DNA of 64,000 nt from Tetramitus jugosus. Lineage: Eukaryota > Heterolobosea > Eutetramitea > Acrasida > Vahlkampfiidae. The stretch covers positions 1-64,000 of the forward strand of contig OW569347.1 of NCBI GenBank assembly GCA_937625935.1. Reading direction: 5' to 3'. Positions 28,435 to 40,279 of this stretch are shown here, piece after piece. Within the stretch, counting starts at the first letter, position 1; each line of letters opens with the position of its first letter. The notes under the pieces are model-generated. The model saw only the letters and a list, made by a program, of their open reading frames with translations. It did no database searches and had not been told where the DNA came from. The translations under genes and the position numbers were made by a program.

Positions 28435-30146
28435 TTATTCGGAGATATCCTCGTCAGAGCTTTCATTGTCAGAGAGATTGTGGTTCGTGGTTTCTTCAGA
28501 AGTCTTCTCTTCGTCATCTTCAAATGCACCACCCAAATTCCATTTCATAACCCAGAGACCGTTTCTGACTCCCTTTTGAGCACCCCAACGACCCATTCTG
28601 TGTTCATTTGAGCTAATACCAACCACTGTTAGCGTTTGAGTTTCCTTTTGGAAATCAGCACACATTCCATTGATCCAACCTTTGTAATCTTGGCTGGAGC
28701 TGTTGGTGCTTGGTATTGGCACACGTTTTATGAATCCAGAATCCATTCCATAAAAATCTATATGGCCGTAGTCTGATGAAGCCAGGAACATGTCAGAGTA
28801 TTGAACGGCAGCCAGGCCACTGATCCAACCGAGATTCTTTCCAGATTGTCTATCGATGGCATCTCCAGTGTTTGTGAATGTGTACAATGGCTTACGCTTT
28901 GCTCTGTTGAACACATGAATGTTACCATTCTGTCCAGCTGAAACATAGACGTTTTCTCTCAACATTTTCACACAGTCAATATTCTGTTTATGACTCTTGA
29001 ATAGCAACTGAGTCTCCTCCTCGACCTTCCATAGACGGACAGTATGATCACTAGAACAACTCAAAACTCGATAACTGTGCAATGTATCAACACCCAAGAC
29101 TTCAGCCTCGTGACCATAAAGTGTTTCTACAAAGCTCTGCTCTGCAAAATCCCACACTTTAACTGTTCTATCCAAACTGCTCGAAAACAAATTTTGAGTT
29201 CCTAATTGGAAACATAAGCCAGTAATATCACCAAAATGACCTGTTAATTCGCCAATAGGCCCACTGCTTGCAGCTGTTCTCAAATCCCACAATTTAATCA
29301 CCTTATCTCGACCACCTGATGCAGCAAGATTAGAGTCTGTTGGACATATAGCACACGCTAAAATCTCAGCAGTGTGACCATTTTTGTGATTCGTTTTACT
29401 TCGATGACCTCTGATAATAGAGAGTTTCTTTCCAGTCTCGAGATCCCCTTTGGTAAAAGAAAAAAAGAAGTGAGTAACAAGCACATGAGCGAACAAATAG
29501 AAAAACAGTGTGCACCATAATCTCAAATATGATAACGGTGATGATGATGATGATGATACATACAGTGAATGAGACAACAATCTTTACCACCAGTGAGAGC
29601 TTGTGTATAATTTTGGTTGACACTTATGCATGTAGGGGCCTTCTTGTGACCCTTGAAGAACACATTTGTCGTAAATACTCTGCCCTTCTTTTTTGTGTCA
29701 GTTTCGAGGTCAGCAGTAGATGCTGCAAATTTTCGCGCCAAATTATTTGGTATTCTTCTCTGTGATCTCATTGCTTCCTTCTTTAATCGTTCAGCAACAG
29801 GATCCAAATTCTTGTTCTTCATTGCTTGATCAAACTCAGTTTCTTCTTCATGTTCACGTTCGAATTCCTTAATTTGGTCCAAATATTGTTTCGCTATTGC
29901 TACTCGCTTCTCATCGGTTGACATTTGAGCACTGTCTGCATCATTGAGTTCTGACACTTTTGCCATTCGAGGAACTTTGCGTTCCTTCTCTTGCATTGCT
30001 CTCTCATTTCTGTTCAATGGCTTTGATGATATTTCTCTTGTGTTGAACAAAGTTTTTTCTTCATCAAAATCGGAGTCGTCAGAAGAGGAATTGATTTCTT
30101 CATCAGCAACTTTGGATGGAGTGCGTTGAGTAAACTTTCGTTTCAT
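28435..30146 (-). CDS. RRP9: U3 snoRNP protein RRP9/U3-55K
   Basis: Two exons (intron 29448-29563) give 531 residues. RRP9 is a WD40 protein of the U3 snoRNP, needed for early cleavages of pre-rRNA in the nucleolus. Residues 1-150 are charged and end in the family's basic helix region (RRIPNNLARKFAAS). Seven WD repeats follow, with clear blades GRDKVIKLWDLR, SLDRTVKVWDF, SSDHTVRLWKV and the late GVRNGLWVMKWNLG. Splicing restores HWDLETGKK in the first blade. The C-terminus is acidic. Its neighbours are unrelated; TSR1 at 42-45 kb works in the same broad pathway. Confidence 0.9.
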
Positions 30147-30332
30147 GACGTAATTTTTTTTGTTGGTGTGCTGTTGCTGTTGTTGTTATTGCTTTGATGA
30201 GATTGTCAAATGTCGGAGGAAATGCTTTTTTGTGTGTGTTTAACACATCTTCACTCTTGCACGATTTGGTTGAAGCTTCATCGAGAATGATTTTTGTCCG
30301 ACGACCAATGTATTTGAATTGTTTTACTGAGG

Positions 30333-31823
30333 TTATGGCTTGGCCGTGGTCTTTGTGATTTGAATCGTAATAGTTTCCTCCAATGAAGACGTTGGCACAA
30401 TTTCAATATAATTCGCTCTTGTTCTTCTCCACTTCGTGGAGTTGGCTGGGGAGATATCGACCGTGTATCCATCCGGGTAATGAATTTGTTCATTCAAGAA
30501 GATAACGGTGGGATGAGTACACGATGAACAAGTCCTATACCTGAGCAAATAGTCTTTTGTGTTTGACACATCAAATTCTTGTTCTATAACGGAGCCTGCC
30601 ACCTTTTGAGCATAGGTTTGACTGAGCAATGACACAACATTGTCATTGTCTAGAAATCCAGTATAGGTCCAACCAATCCAAGACACATGCCTCTTGTAGC
30701 ACGCTTCAATCGTACCTCTAATTTGCTTCATATTGGCTTCATCGTGATCAATAACGTCAAACTCAGTCAACATGCTGCCAGAACGCAAATTGGCTGCGTC
30801 CTTCTCCCTCATTGGTAAGTAATCATTGATAAGGGTGTTAGGAGGAACATAAAAGTGATAACTCAGGACACTTTTGTTTTGGAAACGATCACCTCCTGGA
30901 ACAGTTTTAAATCCTGATCCCAAGTCACTCCAAGTGACAGGTTCAAAAAATATGAGAGTGTCAGGGTCGACTCTACGGATGGCTTCTGACACCTTGTGGT
31001 ACATTGGCATTAGATTCTCATTGTCTGCAACACTTGGCAAGAAAAGACTAGGGCGAGAGTAAACATCACCTGCAAATGGCTCATTCAAAAGTTCATATCC
31101 AAGAATGTTCGTATAGTTCTTGAATTGATAAGCCAAGAATTGCCACCATGAACTAAATGAATCTAATGCTCCTTCGTGATTGTCATAAAAGTTCTGAATG
31201 GCGGATGAACCTGCTTCAGACAGACAATAAAATCCCCAGTAGTGCTTGCTACAATCCTCTCTGTTGGGGTAACCTGTGGCATTATTGATCACATAGGGCC
31301 TATCAATAGGCTCTGGAAAAGGTGCAGCGTTTGCTCTGGGGTTTGCTGCCCAGTCAGGCACTCCATCACCACAAAACTTTGGACTCAAACAGTCTTGATG
31401 CGCATCAATGAGAGCATACATACCCAAACTGTCCATTTCTCTCAGTATTGTGTGTATTAATTGGACATATGTCATGTTGTATTGACCTCGCACAGGTTCC
31501 AATCCATGCCAGTCAATTGCCAACCGAATTACATTCATTCCCAGATCACCTGTCCTCTTTATCTCCTCCTTTGAAAATCGATCTATTGTTGGTGCAGGAC
31601 CCATGAATTTATTAGCTCCATGGAAGTAAACTTCCCGGCCATCACCATCGGCAATCCTCAACGTTCGTGGATGTATGAGAAATTTGTGACCATCACCTTC
31701 TACAGCACCCCTTCTCTGGGGTTGGCCTTTAACAACCTCAGGTGATGACATCACCAAGGTCAATAATAATAAAAGTACAAGTTTCAAAGCATTTGATAAT
31801 ATTGAATTCTGAAGGTTGGTCAT
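30333..31823 (-). CDS. Endoglycoceramidase-like GH5 glycosidase, secreted
   Basis: Single-exon, 496 residues. A signal peptide (LKLVLLLLLTLVMSSPEVVKG) leads a GH5-type barrel. The layout matches endoglycoceramidases, which cut the oligosaccharide from glycosphingolipids: FHGANKFMGPAP, DLGMNVIRLAIDWHGLEP, YALIDAHQDCLSPKFCG and GYELLNEPFAG (acid/base Glu). IFFEPVTWSD, SYHFYVPP and MLTEFDVID (nucleophile Glu in the usual TEFG-like position) follow, then a C-terminal beta domain. Both catalytic Glu are present. Expected site is the phagolysosome or outside the cell. A glucosylceramidase role is the main alternative. Confidence 0.85.
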   Translation of the reverse strand: MTNLQNSILSNALKLVLLLLLTLVMSSPEVVKGQPQRRGAVEGDGHKFLIHPRTLRIADGDGREVYFHGANKFMGPAPTIDRFSKEEIKRTGDLGMNVIRLAIDWHGLEPVRGQYNMTYVQLIHTILREMDSLGMYALIDAHQDCLSPKFCGDGVPDWAANPRANAAPFPEPIDRPYVINNATGYPNREDCSKHYWGFYCLSEAGSSAIQNFYDNHEGALDSFSSWWQFLAYQFKNYTNILGYELLNEPFAGDVYSRPSLFLPSVADNENLMPMYHKVSEAIRRVDPDTLIFFEPVTWSDLGSGFKTVPGGDRFQNKSVLSYHFYVPPNTLINDYLPMREKDAANLRSGSMLTEFDVIDHDEANMKQIRGTIEACYKRHVSWIGWTYTGFLDNDNVVSLLSQTYAQKVAGSVIEQEFDVSNTKDYLLRYRTCSSCTHPTVIFLNEQIHYPDGYTVDISPANSTKWRRTRANYIEIVPTSSLEETITIQITKTTAKP

Positions 31824-31987
31824 ATTGTTGGTTGTTTAGCTGTTTCTTGTTTTTGTTTGCCAGATCACTTCTGGCACCCAAAAATGTTTTTCAACTGCAG
31901 TCAAAAAATAGAAACACGAAACAAAGGTACGCAAAAGAGGGATATCAAAAAGGGGCTTTTATTGACTCAAAGTTAATTTAGCGATGG

Positions 31988-33296
31988 CTAACATATCTTC
32001 TTGGTCAGTTTCTTGAAGCTATTCAAGTATTGCATACTCGTATTTTCCATCCAAGTGGAACCGAATGGCAACCATCCTTCGACCCATGCAACATGACCTC
32101 CTCTGGTTGTTGTCACGAGCAACAGATTGGGATTCGACTCGATTTCCATGTAAGGAATAGCAGTGTGGCAAGAGATTGGGTCGTCAAGTGCATTCAACAT
32201 GAAAACAGGAATAGAAATTTTTGACAATCCATCGATACAGCTCAAACTCTCATATGCTTCCTCGACAGTGTTGCACCCAACGAGCAATCGTGTCAATTCA
32301 GAGTCAAATTCTCTGCAGCTTCGCGACCGCATCAACCTATCCATATTCAATCCCTCCATTTTTTGATAGAGGTGATTGTGCTTTGACACAAGGGCCTTTC
32401 TCTTTGAAGTAAACACCTTGTCGTACGTCCATCTGCACACTGGATCTCTCAGTCGAATCGTAGCACGATCCAAGTCAAATGGATTGGAGATGGACAGGGC
32501 ACAGGTCAATGGTGTATCATTTGCAACTTCACCCAAGTATTTGAGCAACAAGTTGGAACCTAGGGAGAAACCGGCTGCGAACATGGTGGCTTTTGGATAC
32601 TTTTGATGAATGTGATCAAACACGTCAATCAAGTCCTGAGTCTCTAAACCGTACTTTTCAGTCTGAGTGCAAAGCAAAAATGAAATGTAAAAATGTGTGT
32701 GAGTCATGCACGAGGACAATTGAGAAAAAAATCTCTCAGCAAATAAAGACAACCACCGCGCATATACATACAACCAATTCCGTCAATGCACCTCGATAGT
32801 TGATGACAACTGGTCTAAAATGATTCATCAAACACGCATGAACAAAGTGCTTAATTTCAACTTCGACAGAACTGCCTGTCACTCCACTCAAGATACAAAT
32901 GACTGGTGTATCACTTGTCCATTCCTTCACTTTTTGTTGTTTTGATGTGGTTGTTGTTGTTGAAGTGGATGTTGATGTTGTCGTGAGTGGCAATGAATTT
33001 GCCCAATCTAAAATAATTTTTCCTCCACATTTGAATTGAAAGATTTCTGGAGAGTATTTGACGTGGGGAACATCAGGCCTGCATGCAACATTGAATATGG
33101 TTTGGAGGTGAGTGTTGGATGCCCAAAAAGTCGGACAAAAGTCATAGTGTAAATTGGACATGAGCTGCACGATTTTGTTGTTGAGAACAGAGTCCTCGTG
33201 CACGTGAATATTGCATGGATGACAAATGACCCAACGATAGTACACTGTCCATAGAATGATGAACAGAGCAATGACCGCACAACCCAATAAAAGCAT
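31988..33296 (-). CDS. ABHD1/2/3-type alpha/beta hydrolase
   Basis: Two exons (intron 32663-32771) give 399 residues. An N-terminal membrane helix (LLLGCAVIALFIILWTVYYR) is followed by the EMB8/YheT-type hydrolase fold: CPTFWASNTHLQTIF near the start, PVICILSGVTGSS (oxyanion region), RPVVINYRGAL, nucleophile Ser in AAGFSLGSNLLLKYLGE, catalytic Asp in MLNALDDPISC and His in RGGHVAWVEG. All are in the family order. A Thr/Ser run (TSTSTSTTTTTS) interrupts one loop. Family members act on phospholipids or acylglycerols in internal membranes. Confidence 0.85.
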
Positions 33297-33934
33297 ATTC
33301 TAATATCACAAAGTGTTGTTGTTGTTGTTGGTGTTGTTACGATATACTATTATTATAATGTAATGTGTGATAAATTTCCTATTGGTGATTGGCAAGAGTG
33401 AAAAAAAGCCTTGAGACTGTCCTCCCTTAGTACTCGAGTTGTTCGTTTTTCTTTGCAATCAAGCGACCGTCGTTGTTTTGGTGTTTGTTGTTCGAAGATG
33501 CTGTTGACGGTTGTTTGGATTTCTAACACCATTGGGGAAGGCCGAGGAAAATTAGGGTCGCCCGTCAAAAAGCCGCCAAAAACTCCTAGCAAGGGAGAGT
33601 CGTTGGAACAATTTGTAGAGGGAAGAATATCTTGGTGCGATTTTTCAAGAGGTTATTATTTGGTCCAAGCTCAAGACATTTCTATCCGTGCTCAATTATG
33701 AAGTTGTCAGACACTCAATCTGATGCGCTTCAATCTATCCCAGCTCTTTGTCCTCACTTCCGCATCATTCGTTATTATGCCGAACTATTTTTTGTAAAGT
33801 GAAGTGATTTTGATATCACAAGGGCTCACAACAACAAACAAATTCGTCCAAAAGCAAACCACTAAAACAAAAAATCTCTCGTATTTTGGGGCGGTGTTGC
33901 ATGAAAACTACCACACACAATACGATATAATGGA
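33297..33934. other. Divergent promoter region between hydrolase and carrier genes
   Basis: The ~640 bases between two divergently transcribed genes hold a short TTG microsatellite just upstream of the hydrolase (about 33312-33336). I see no conserved coding sequence; the short open frames here have no recognisable features. Confidence 0.5.
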
Positions 33935-35389
33935 ATGCAAGACCGAAAAGACAATAACGACAACAACAATAAAAATGAAAACACAAAAAATAACAATGAT
34001 GATAACAGGTCAGCAATGAACTCCACTGGAGCGATGATGACCTCACCAACAACAACAAGCATCAATGTCGAGAGGGACACTGCCCTTTTTATGGCATCTC
34101 CCACCTTTGCGGGTGATTATCTCTCTATACCTGAAAACCAACAACCACAACAGCCACTACCACCACAACAACAACAACAACAGGAACAACTTTTGACAAA
34201 ATCAGAAGAAGAAGAAGAGAGTGATGATGAGCGAGTTGTGTCTGATTCTTCCATGATTTGGAAGGATTTCATTGCAGGAAACTTTGCTGGTATCGCTGGT
34301 ATCATAGCAGGACATCCCGTATGTATATTTATTTGTCATCCATCTCTCTCTCTCTCTATTGGACTTGTCATGTGTGAGATTTGTATGTGTGTGCTGACAG
34401 TTTCTCCTACTATGTCTCTTATGTGTGTGAAACATGACATGATTTGGATCAACAAACTATTATTCTGATGATATGGATTGATGATATGTTTTGTATAGTT
34501 TGACACGGTAAAGACCAGAATTCAGACCAATCCCACAAAGTACTCCACCAATGTTTTCAAGTGCTTGGCTGACATTGTTCGGAAAGAGTCCGTATTTGGT
34601 CTCTACAAGGGCATGGCATCACCTGTTCTCGGTGTTGGTATACTGAATGCACTCATATTTGGTGTGTATGGCAATACGATGAGATTCTTGGATGGTTGGA
34701 GAGGTGTAAGCAATGGAAGATATGCGTCAGATGATGACGAAGATGAGTTGGATGAAGAGGGACGCAGAAGAAGAACGATTTCAGAGTTTTATACTGATAT
34801 TTTTGTAGCAGGTGCATTGGGAGGATTGGTGAATTGTGCAGTGTGTTCTCCATTGGAGTTGGTGAAGACGCGCTTGCAGATTCAAGACGCAAGCAATCAT
34901 CAATTGTACAAGGGACCTATTGACTGTATTGGAAAGACTTGGAAATTGGAAGGTATTCGAGGTGTGTTCAAAGGCATGTACGCCACCATCTTGCGTGATA
35001 TGCCATCCTATGGTGTCTATTTTGTGGGTTATGAGTTCTTTAAGGGACGATGGGGCGAGTCGCCATTTGCTTTATTAATGGCAGGAGGTAGTGCAGGTGT
35101 ATTTTGTTGGATATTATCGTATCCGTTTGATGTTGTGAAATCACGTATTCAGGCCCAGCCAGTAGCACCTACACCAGGTCATGATCTCTACAAGGGAGTG
35201 ATTGATTGCACGGTGAAGAGTTGCCGACGGGAAGGTTATGGTGTCTTGTTCCGTGGACTCAATTCGGCTATTGTGAGAGCTTTCCCTGTGAATGCAGTCA
35301 CATTTTTCACATATGAGATGATACTTAAAATTTTGAATGCGAGAGAGGGTGGTGATGAGGAGGAAGATGATTCAGATGAGTCACTTTGA
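33935..35389 (+). CDS. Mitochondrial carrier (SLC25) family protein
   Basis: Two exons with a 180-nt intron (34319-34498) give 424 residues. The splice sits inside the first carrier signature, restoring AGHP/FDTVKTRIQ. The second signature is CSPLELVKTRLQI and the third SYPFDVVKSRIQA, each followed by the usual six-helix pattern, with FKGMYATILRDMPSYGVYF and FRGLNSAIVRAFPVNAVTF near the ends of repeats 2 and 3. That style resembles acylcarnitine/basic amino acid carriers; the substrate is not certain. The first 100 residues are Asn/Gln-rich and the C-terminus is acidic. Expected in the inner mitochondrial membrane. Confidence 0.88.
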
Positions 35390-35561
35390 ACCAATAATCG
35401 GGCGGTTTTTTCACACATATATTTTTCCAAAGGTAATAACAATAACAATAACGACAGACAAAGTGTAAATATATAAAAAGGAGTCAAACTTAAATCATGT
35501 GTCTGATTATTATTGTGTTTCAGAAAACTTATCTATAGCGGTGTGCTGAGAGTAGAGTTGT

Positions 35562-36311
35562 TCATTGTTTGCCAGCAAGCGCCAACAAATTGGATTCAGC
35601 ATCCTTCAGTGCATCTTCGTATTGAGCCATCTCCAAATTCTCAGACTCTTCCTTGAACAGTTTTCCCATGTCCATGCCTGGTGCACCTCCCATCATCATA
35701 CCACCATTCATCTGTTGTTGAACCAATTGAGCGTCATCAGCGGCATTCTCACCCAGAACCAAAGAGTACATTCCTCTCAGACCAAACAAGATTAAAAAGT
35801 ACATGGAAGCTGAGGTCACATAGCTCACATCCAGAGAACTCAACTTGATTCCACTTTGAACCATTCCTCTAAAGCTCGTAGTCAATGGGAAGGGAAACTT
35901 TGCAATAACGAATCCAGTGAAGAAGAATGAGACCCATCCGAGAATAATGGCATTAGGGATCACAGTAACAACATTGTTCTTCATCATTTCCATCATGTTG
36001 CTCGGATCGGCCATTGCAGTCAACGTGCTGGCAGGAATGTTCTTTTGTAGAGCACCTTTTTGAGCATCATTGAAGAACAATTTTCGCTTCTCAAATGATT
36101 GTTTTGGTATGTAGTTTGCGTTGGATCGTATGATTTGAGCTCTGCGCAATGTTTGTGCCTGTGACACTTTTTCTGCGTCCACCTTTCTGTTTGATCGCAT
36201 AGCAATCGTCACATAATGACGCAATATTCCAAATAGAAAAATGACAAGGACAATTGGAAAGAGAACCCAGTCACGGATACTGCTGTCTAGAACGAGGCGA
36301 CTTGTTGTCAT
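35562..36311 (-). CDS. EMC3: ER membrane protein complex subunit 3
   Basis: Single-exon, 249 residues. EMC3 is the YidC-like core subunit of the ER membrane protein complex, an insertase for tail-anchored and multi-span proteins. Visible are the opening LDSSIRDWVLFPIVLVIFLFGILRHYV, the coiled cytosolic part (QAQTLRRAQIIRSNANYIP, FEKRKLFFN), the methionine-rich segment DPSNMMEMMKNNV, then IILGWVSFFFTGFVIAKFPF, LTTSFRGMVQSGI and SSLDVSYVTSASMYFLILFG. Length and order match the family. Confidence 0.93.
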   Translation of the reverse strand: MTTSRLVLDSSIRDWVLFPIVLVIFLFGILRHYVTIAMRSNRKVDAEKVSQAQTLRRAQIIRSNANYIPKQSFEKRKLFFNDAQKGALQKNIPASTLTAMADPSNMMEMMKNNVVTVIPNAIILGWVSFFFTGFVIAKFPFPLTTSFRGMVQSGIKLSSLDVSYVTSASMYFLILFGLRGMYSLVLGENAADDAQLVQQQMNGGMMMGGAPGMDMGKLFKEESENLEMAQYEDALKDAESNLLALAGKQ

Positions 36312-36575
36312 TTTTCAATCAAAAAAAATAATGAATGTTCAGTGTTGTTATTATGTGTGCTGTGGAGTACTTTTTTGATCACAGAAGCGAAAAGAGAATA
36401 ATTTTTGCGTGTATGGCGGAGTATACTTTGAATTACTCGGAGAATATAAATTCAGTGGCAGCATGTGCTCTTTGGGGCACTCGGATCAATTCACGATTGT
36501 TCTCTTCGAGGAAAGAATTGTTTCGAAAAAAGATATCACATAAATCACATAACAATCAAATTGTTGTTCTTGGGG

Positions 36576-38445
36576 ATGAGAAACAGAAACAGCGACAGAG
36601 AAACCGTGGTTTCCTACAGGGATGAAACTGTAAAGGAAGTTTATGAGCGATTGAAAAAAAAGCAGGAACAAGAATGGAGCAAGAACAGGGGCAGTGGTCG
36701 AATGAGCAGTGAACTTGACTTTATCAGAGAATCAAGCAGTGAGTTGTCAGGTTCTGAATCGGATCGACCTCAACAACAACAACAATCACCTTCCAAGAGC
36801 TCTTCTGACAAGGCAAAGAAGAGCACGAGTGGTGCAGGTGGCGCTTCTGTTGACTCACAGAGGAATATTCTGGTGAGCACAGTTCGTCCCTCGATTCTCT
36901 CATCAGAGTACAAGAGCACTCATACAGTGTCCTATCAAGGTTTCATCAATCTGGGTATACTCATGCTTGTTGTGTCTCATTTGGGATTGATTATGGAGAA
37001 TCTTCAAAAGTATGGTGTACTGATCAACACGTACAACAATATTGTAGAGTTTATTGGAGATCCGTCATCATTTCCTTCCTTGTCATTGACTGTCATGTTG
37101 CAAGCCTGGGTTCTATTGTCCTATTTGGTTGAGAAGATTGCTTCTAGTTTAACAATGAGAGAATATGAAAAGTTTAAGAAGGAGAAGGAGAGATTAGTCA
37201 AGAGAATGCAAAAGAAGACGAGCAAATCATCGTCATCGGCATCACCTTCTGCCTCTCAGCAGAGTGATGAGTCATCTGAGAAGAATATGAGCTCATCTGA
37301 CAGTGAGCAACGAAAGGTTGTGAAAAAGTCGTTTGCAGACTTGTGGAAGAAAATGATTAACCGTGTCAACATGTTCTCCATGATTTGCCATATCATTCTC
37401 ATCTCATCTCTGTTGGTTCTCCCAGTGATCTATATTCACCATATTAAGCCAAATCCTATCGCATCCATGATCAATTGCATATTCCAGACCATTATTTTCT
37501 TGAAGTTGATTTCCTATGCTGTCGTGAATGCCAAGTTGAGAGAGTGTATGTACGATCCTAGAAAGAGAGACGAAGAGTGTCCATCGATCGGACCGTTGAG
37601 ATACCCAGAAAACATTAGTATTTTGAATCTGTACTATTTCATGTGTGCACCTACTTTGGTTTATGAGGAAAACTTCCCGAGAAACAAGAGGATTCGCTGG
37701 GGATTTTTGCTCAAGAGAACACTCGAACTAATTTTGTTGAGTGTAATTATGGTGGCGATGGTAGAGCAGTACATTGTACCTTTGATTAAGAATACCATGG
37801 TTCCGATGGCAAACAATGACACGTTGCGCGTGTTTGAAAGATTGCTCAAGATTACCATTCCTATCATTGCAGTTTGGGTACTCGGATTCTATGCACTCTT
37901 CCATGTCTTCTTGAACATTACGGGTGAGTTATTGTGCTATGGTGATCGATTGTTTTATCAAGAGTGGTGGAATTCAACCACGATGGGATATTTCTGGAGA
38001 ACTTGGAACAAGCCTGTCAACTGCGTATGTTTTTATTTATGCTTCAAAATACTTGCCAACCATCATCCTCTGTTGTATGTGAACTAACATTTACATTTTG
38101 TTTTTCTTCGCATCTGAATAGTGGATGTACAATCACGTGTACGTCCCTCTCTTGAACAGAGGATATTCCCAGAACATGGCTTCATTCTTCGTCTTTTTTG
38201 TTTCTGCATTCTTCCATGAATTTGTGGTTTCTGTTCCGTTCCAAACAGTCAAGTTATGGAGTTTTACTGCTATGATTGTCCAAGTCCCTCTATCATATCT
38301 GACCAGAAAGTACACCAAAGGAAAGGTGTACGGTAATATTTTGTTCTGGGCTTCCTTCATGTTTGGTCAGTCCAATTGTATTTTGATGTACTATTATGCA
38401 TATACACAAGAGAACAATATGCTGGCAAATGTTGAGAGCAATTAA
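36576..38445 (+). CDS. DGAT1: Diacylglycerol O-acyltransferase 1 (MBOAT family)
   Basis: Two exons (intron 38025-38121) give 590 residues from ATG 36576; the open frame further upstream lacks an ATG. DGAT1 makes triacylglycerol from diacylglycerol and acyl-CoA in the ER. The N-terminal ~100 residues are Ser/Gln-rich. Many membrane helices follow, with family landmarks APTLVYEENFPRNKRIRW, the FYQEWWNSTTMGYFWRTWN motif, WMYNHVYVPLL after the splice, and the catalytic His in FFVSAFFHEFVVSVP. A sterol O-acyltransferase is the nearest alternative, but the F-Y-x-x-W-W-N region fits either; DGAT1 is favoured by overall layout. Confidence 0.85.
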
Positions 38446-38462
38446 CTTGACCAACATTTCAT

Positions 38463-39944
38463 TTACTTTTTATAATAAAAACAAATAGGTCGATGATCAA
38501 AACCCTTCTTTTTCGAATGAGTCTTTGTATCTGTTGACTGGCATTCACTCTGGGCTGGTTCTGGTTGTCGCGACTCAACAAATCGAGTCACACATCTAGC
38601 GAATCCAATCTCATTCAGCAAATACTCATTGAACTGCGTAGGTCTAAACTGAATCGATTTCAGTATTCGTTGCGTCTTCTTTGTTAAATCGTTTCGTTTC
38701 GTATAGGATTTCCACAACTGTGGCTCAAAAACAAATACACCACCCGGTTTCAACATGTCATACACCTTTTGAAACAGGGTTTTCACTCCCTTGTCACCAA
38801 AATTTAAATGAATCCACTTTGAAACACTCATGCAGAATATAACATGATATTTTTGAGCATCACTTTCATTCACAGTCTCTTCCTGAACAAAATTCGATTT
38901 CATGAACCGAATATTATCATTATTGTCATCCTTCTCTATAACACCACCATCTACATCATCTACCTGATTTTCTACTATGAGATTTCTATCGTTATTAGTG
39001 ATAGTTGAGGTACCATCGCTATTATTAGATTGATCATTGTGTTTCTCGATTGTCAATTCGTCTTGCGCAGCAACTATTCCCTCTACTCCTTCTTCATCAG
39101 ATGCTAATACTACTCGATGATTTTCATCATTATTGTTCTTCTTGTCGTTGGATGAGTTTTTGTCATCACCTGCATTCACTATGTTTTCATGTCCATTATT
39201 ACGACTACCACTGCTACAAATAGTTTCACAAATTGTCTCATTCACTTCTGTTGTTGATATTGCTGTGGTCAAATTGTAATTAATTTGTTGAATGAGTTTC
39301 ATGCGTTCTTCTTCTTCTTCTTCCTTCTTCTTCTTCTTGTGTTCAACACTACTCTGAATATTATTCCTATGATGATGATGATGATTCATCTCATATGTTT
39401 CAAGCCATTGTTTGCTATTGATCTCTTCTTGTTTCATTTGTTTCCACATTTTCTTTGCTTTTCGAATCAACCCCGGGTCAATATCCACTCCAATCATGTT
39501 CATCATCTTCAACGACAATGATATTGGTGAAGAATTTTTTTTTGTTTCATCATCATGTGCTTCATTGCGAGTTGATTCTATCATTCTATTGTTGTTGTTA
39601 TTGTTGAATTGTTCCATGATTTGAATGGTGAATAGACCAGTGTTACATCCAATGTCCAAACCATTGATTTCATCATTCTTTGATTGATCATTAAAGTGCA
39701 AGTGTAGTTGATCGTGAATGATGGGTACTCTGGGATCTAGAAATGAAGGTTTTGTTGTTATAGTTGTTGATGATGCATGTGATGACAGTAATCGTATTCG
39801 ATAATAGTCATTGTAATTGCCATATGGAAATTGTTGTGAAGGGAGAGATGATGTTTTTTGTCTTTTGGGAGGTGTGGTTGTTGTTTGATCACTGGAAGAA
39901 GAGATGACAATTTCAGACCTTTTTCGTTTGTTGTTGTTTTTCAT
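38463..39944 (-). CDS. Bin3/MePCE-type RNA 5'-phosphate methyltransferase
   Basis: Single-exon, 493 residues. The family caps the 5' gamma-phosphate of small RNAs such as 7SK or U6. Residues ~40-60 carry FPYGNYNDYYRIRL; the SAM-binding site is INGLDIGCNTGLFTIQI with MIGVDIDPGLIRKAKKMW. The Bin3 domain near the end has YHVIFCMSVSKWIHLNFGD, YDMLKPGGVFVFEPQLW and FDHRPICFYYKK. Between them lies an inserted ~190-residue low-complexity stretch rich in N, E and D. All core motifs are intact. Confidence 0.88.
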   Translation of the reverse strand: MKNNNKRKRSEIVISSSSDQTTTTPPKRQKTSSLPSQQFPYGNYNDYYRIRLLSSHASSTTITTKPSFLDPRVPIIHDQLHLHFNDQSKNDEINGLDIGCNTGLFTIQIMEQFNNNNNNRMIESTRNEAHDDETKKNSSPISLSLKMMNMIGVDIDPGLIRKAKKMWKQMKQEEINSKQWLETYEMNHHHHHRNNIQSSVEHKKKKKEEEEEERMKLIQQINYNLTTAISTTEVNETICETICSSGSRNNGHENIVNAGDDKNSSNDKKNNNDENHRVVLASDEEGVEGIVAAQDELTIEKHNDQSNNSDGTSTITNNDRNLIVENQVDDVDGGVIEKDDNNDNIRFMKSNFVQEETVNESDAQKYHVIFCMSVSKWIHLNFGDKGVKTLFQKVYDMLKPGGVFVFEPQLWKSYTKRNDLTKKTQRILKSIQFRPTQFNEYLLNEIGFARCVTRFVESRQPEPAQSECQSTDTKTHSKKKGFDHRPICFYYKK

Positions 39945-40018
39945 GGTTTTGTTTTTAGGAATTGTTCATAAAAATTGAACCATTTATTTGTTTGTTGTTG
40001 AAGTTTGTGCAAACCTTC

Positions 40019-40279
40019 TCATCTTAATTGATGTTGTTGCTTCTGCTCATCTACGGTACGGCTGGTCTCTTTGGCTTTCCTTTCGACGTACTCTTCCAGA
40101 TTTTCTCCTTCTTCCATGTCCCTTGGGTGCTGATCAGAGGATCCTACTACCAGGGATTTGAGAGAATCGACGGCGACACCAGCCATCCCTGCAATGACAT
40201 TCGATGTAGATACAGCAGAATCCACTATTTGATCAGTAAGTGTATTACTTTTTTGTTTGTCTTCTCTAGGTTCTACCAT
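40019..40279 (-). CDS. Small hypothetical protein
   Basis: 86 residues from ATG, flanked by AT-rich spacers. It has a mildly hydrophobic centre (STSNVIAGMAGVAVDSL) and charged ends (EEYVERKAKETSRT). No family recognised. Its intact frame and biased composition suggest a gene, but chance cannot be excluded. Spacers of about 75 and 230 bases on either side hold nothing I can identify. Confidence 0.45.
   Translation of the reverse strand: MVEPREDKQKSNTLTDQIVDSAVSTSNVIAGMAGVAVDSLKSLVVGSSDQHPRDMEEGENLEEYVERKAKETSRTVDEQKQQHQLR

Noticed and set aside
33411-33701. A 96-codon open frame in the divergent promoter region
   Set aside because: No ATG-supported start in good context, no domain, and composition unlike the neighbouring proteins.
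36465-36575. N-terminal extension of DGAT1
   Set aside because: It would need a GTG start and adds sequence unlike the family; the ATG at 36576 is preferred.
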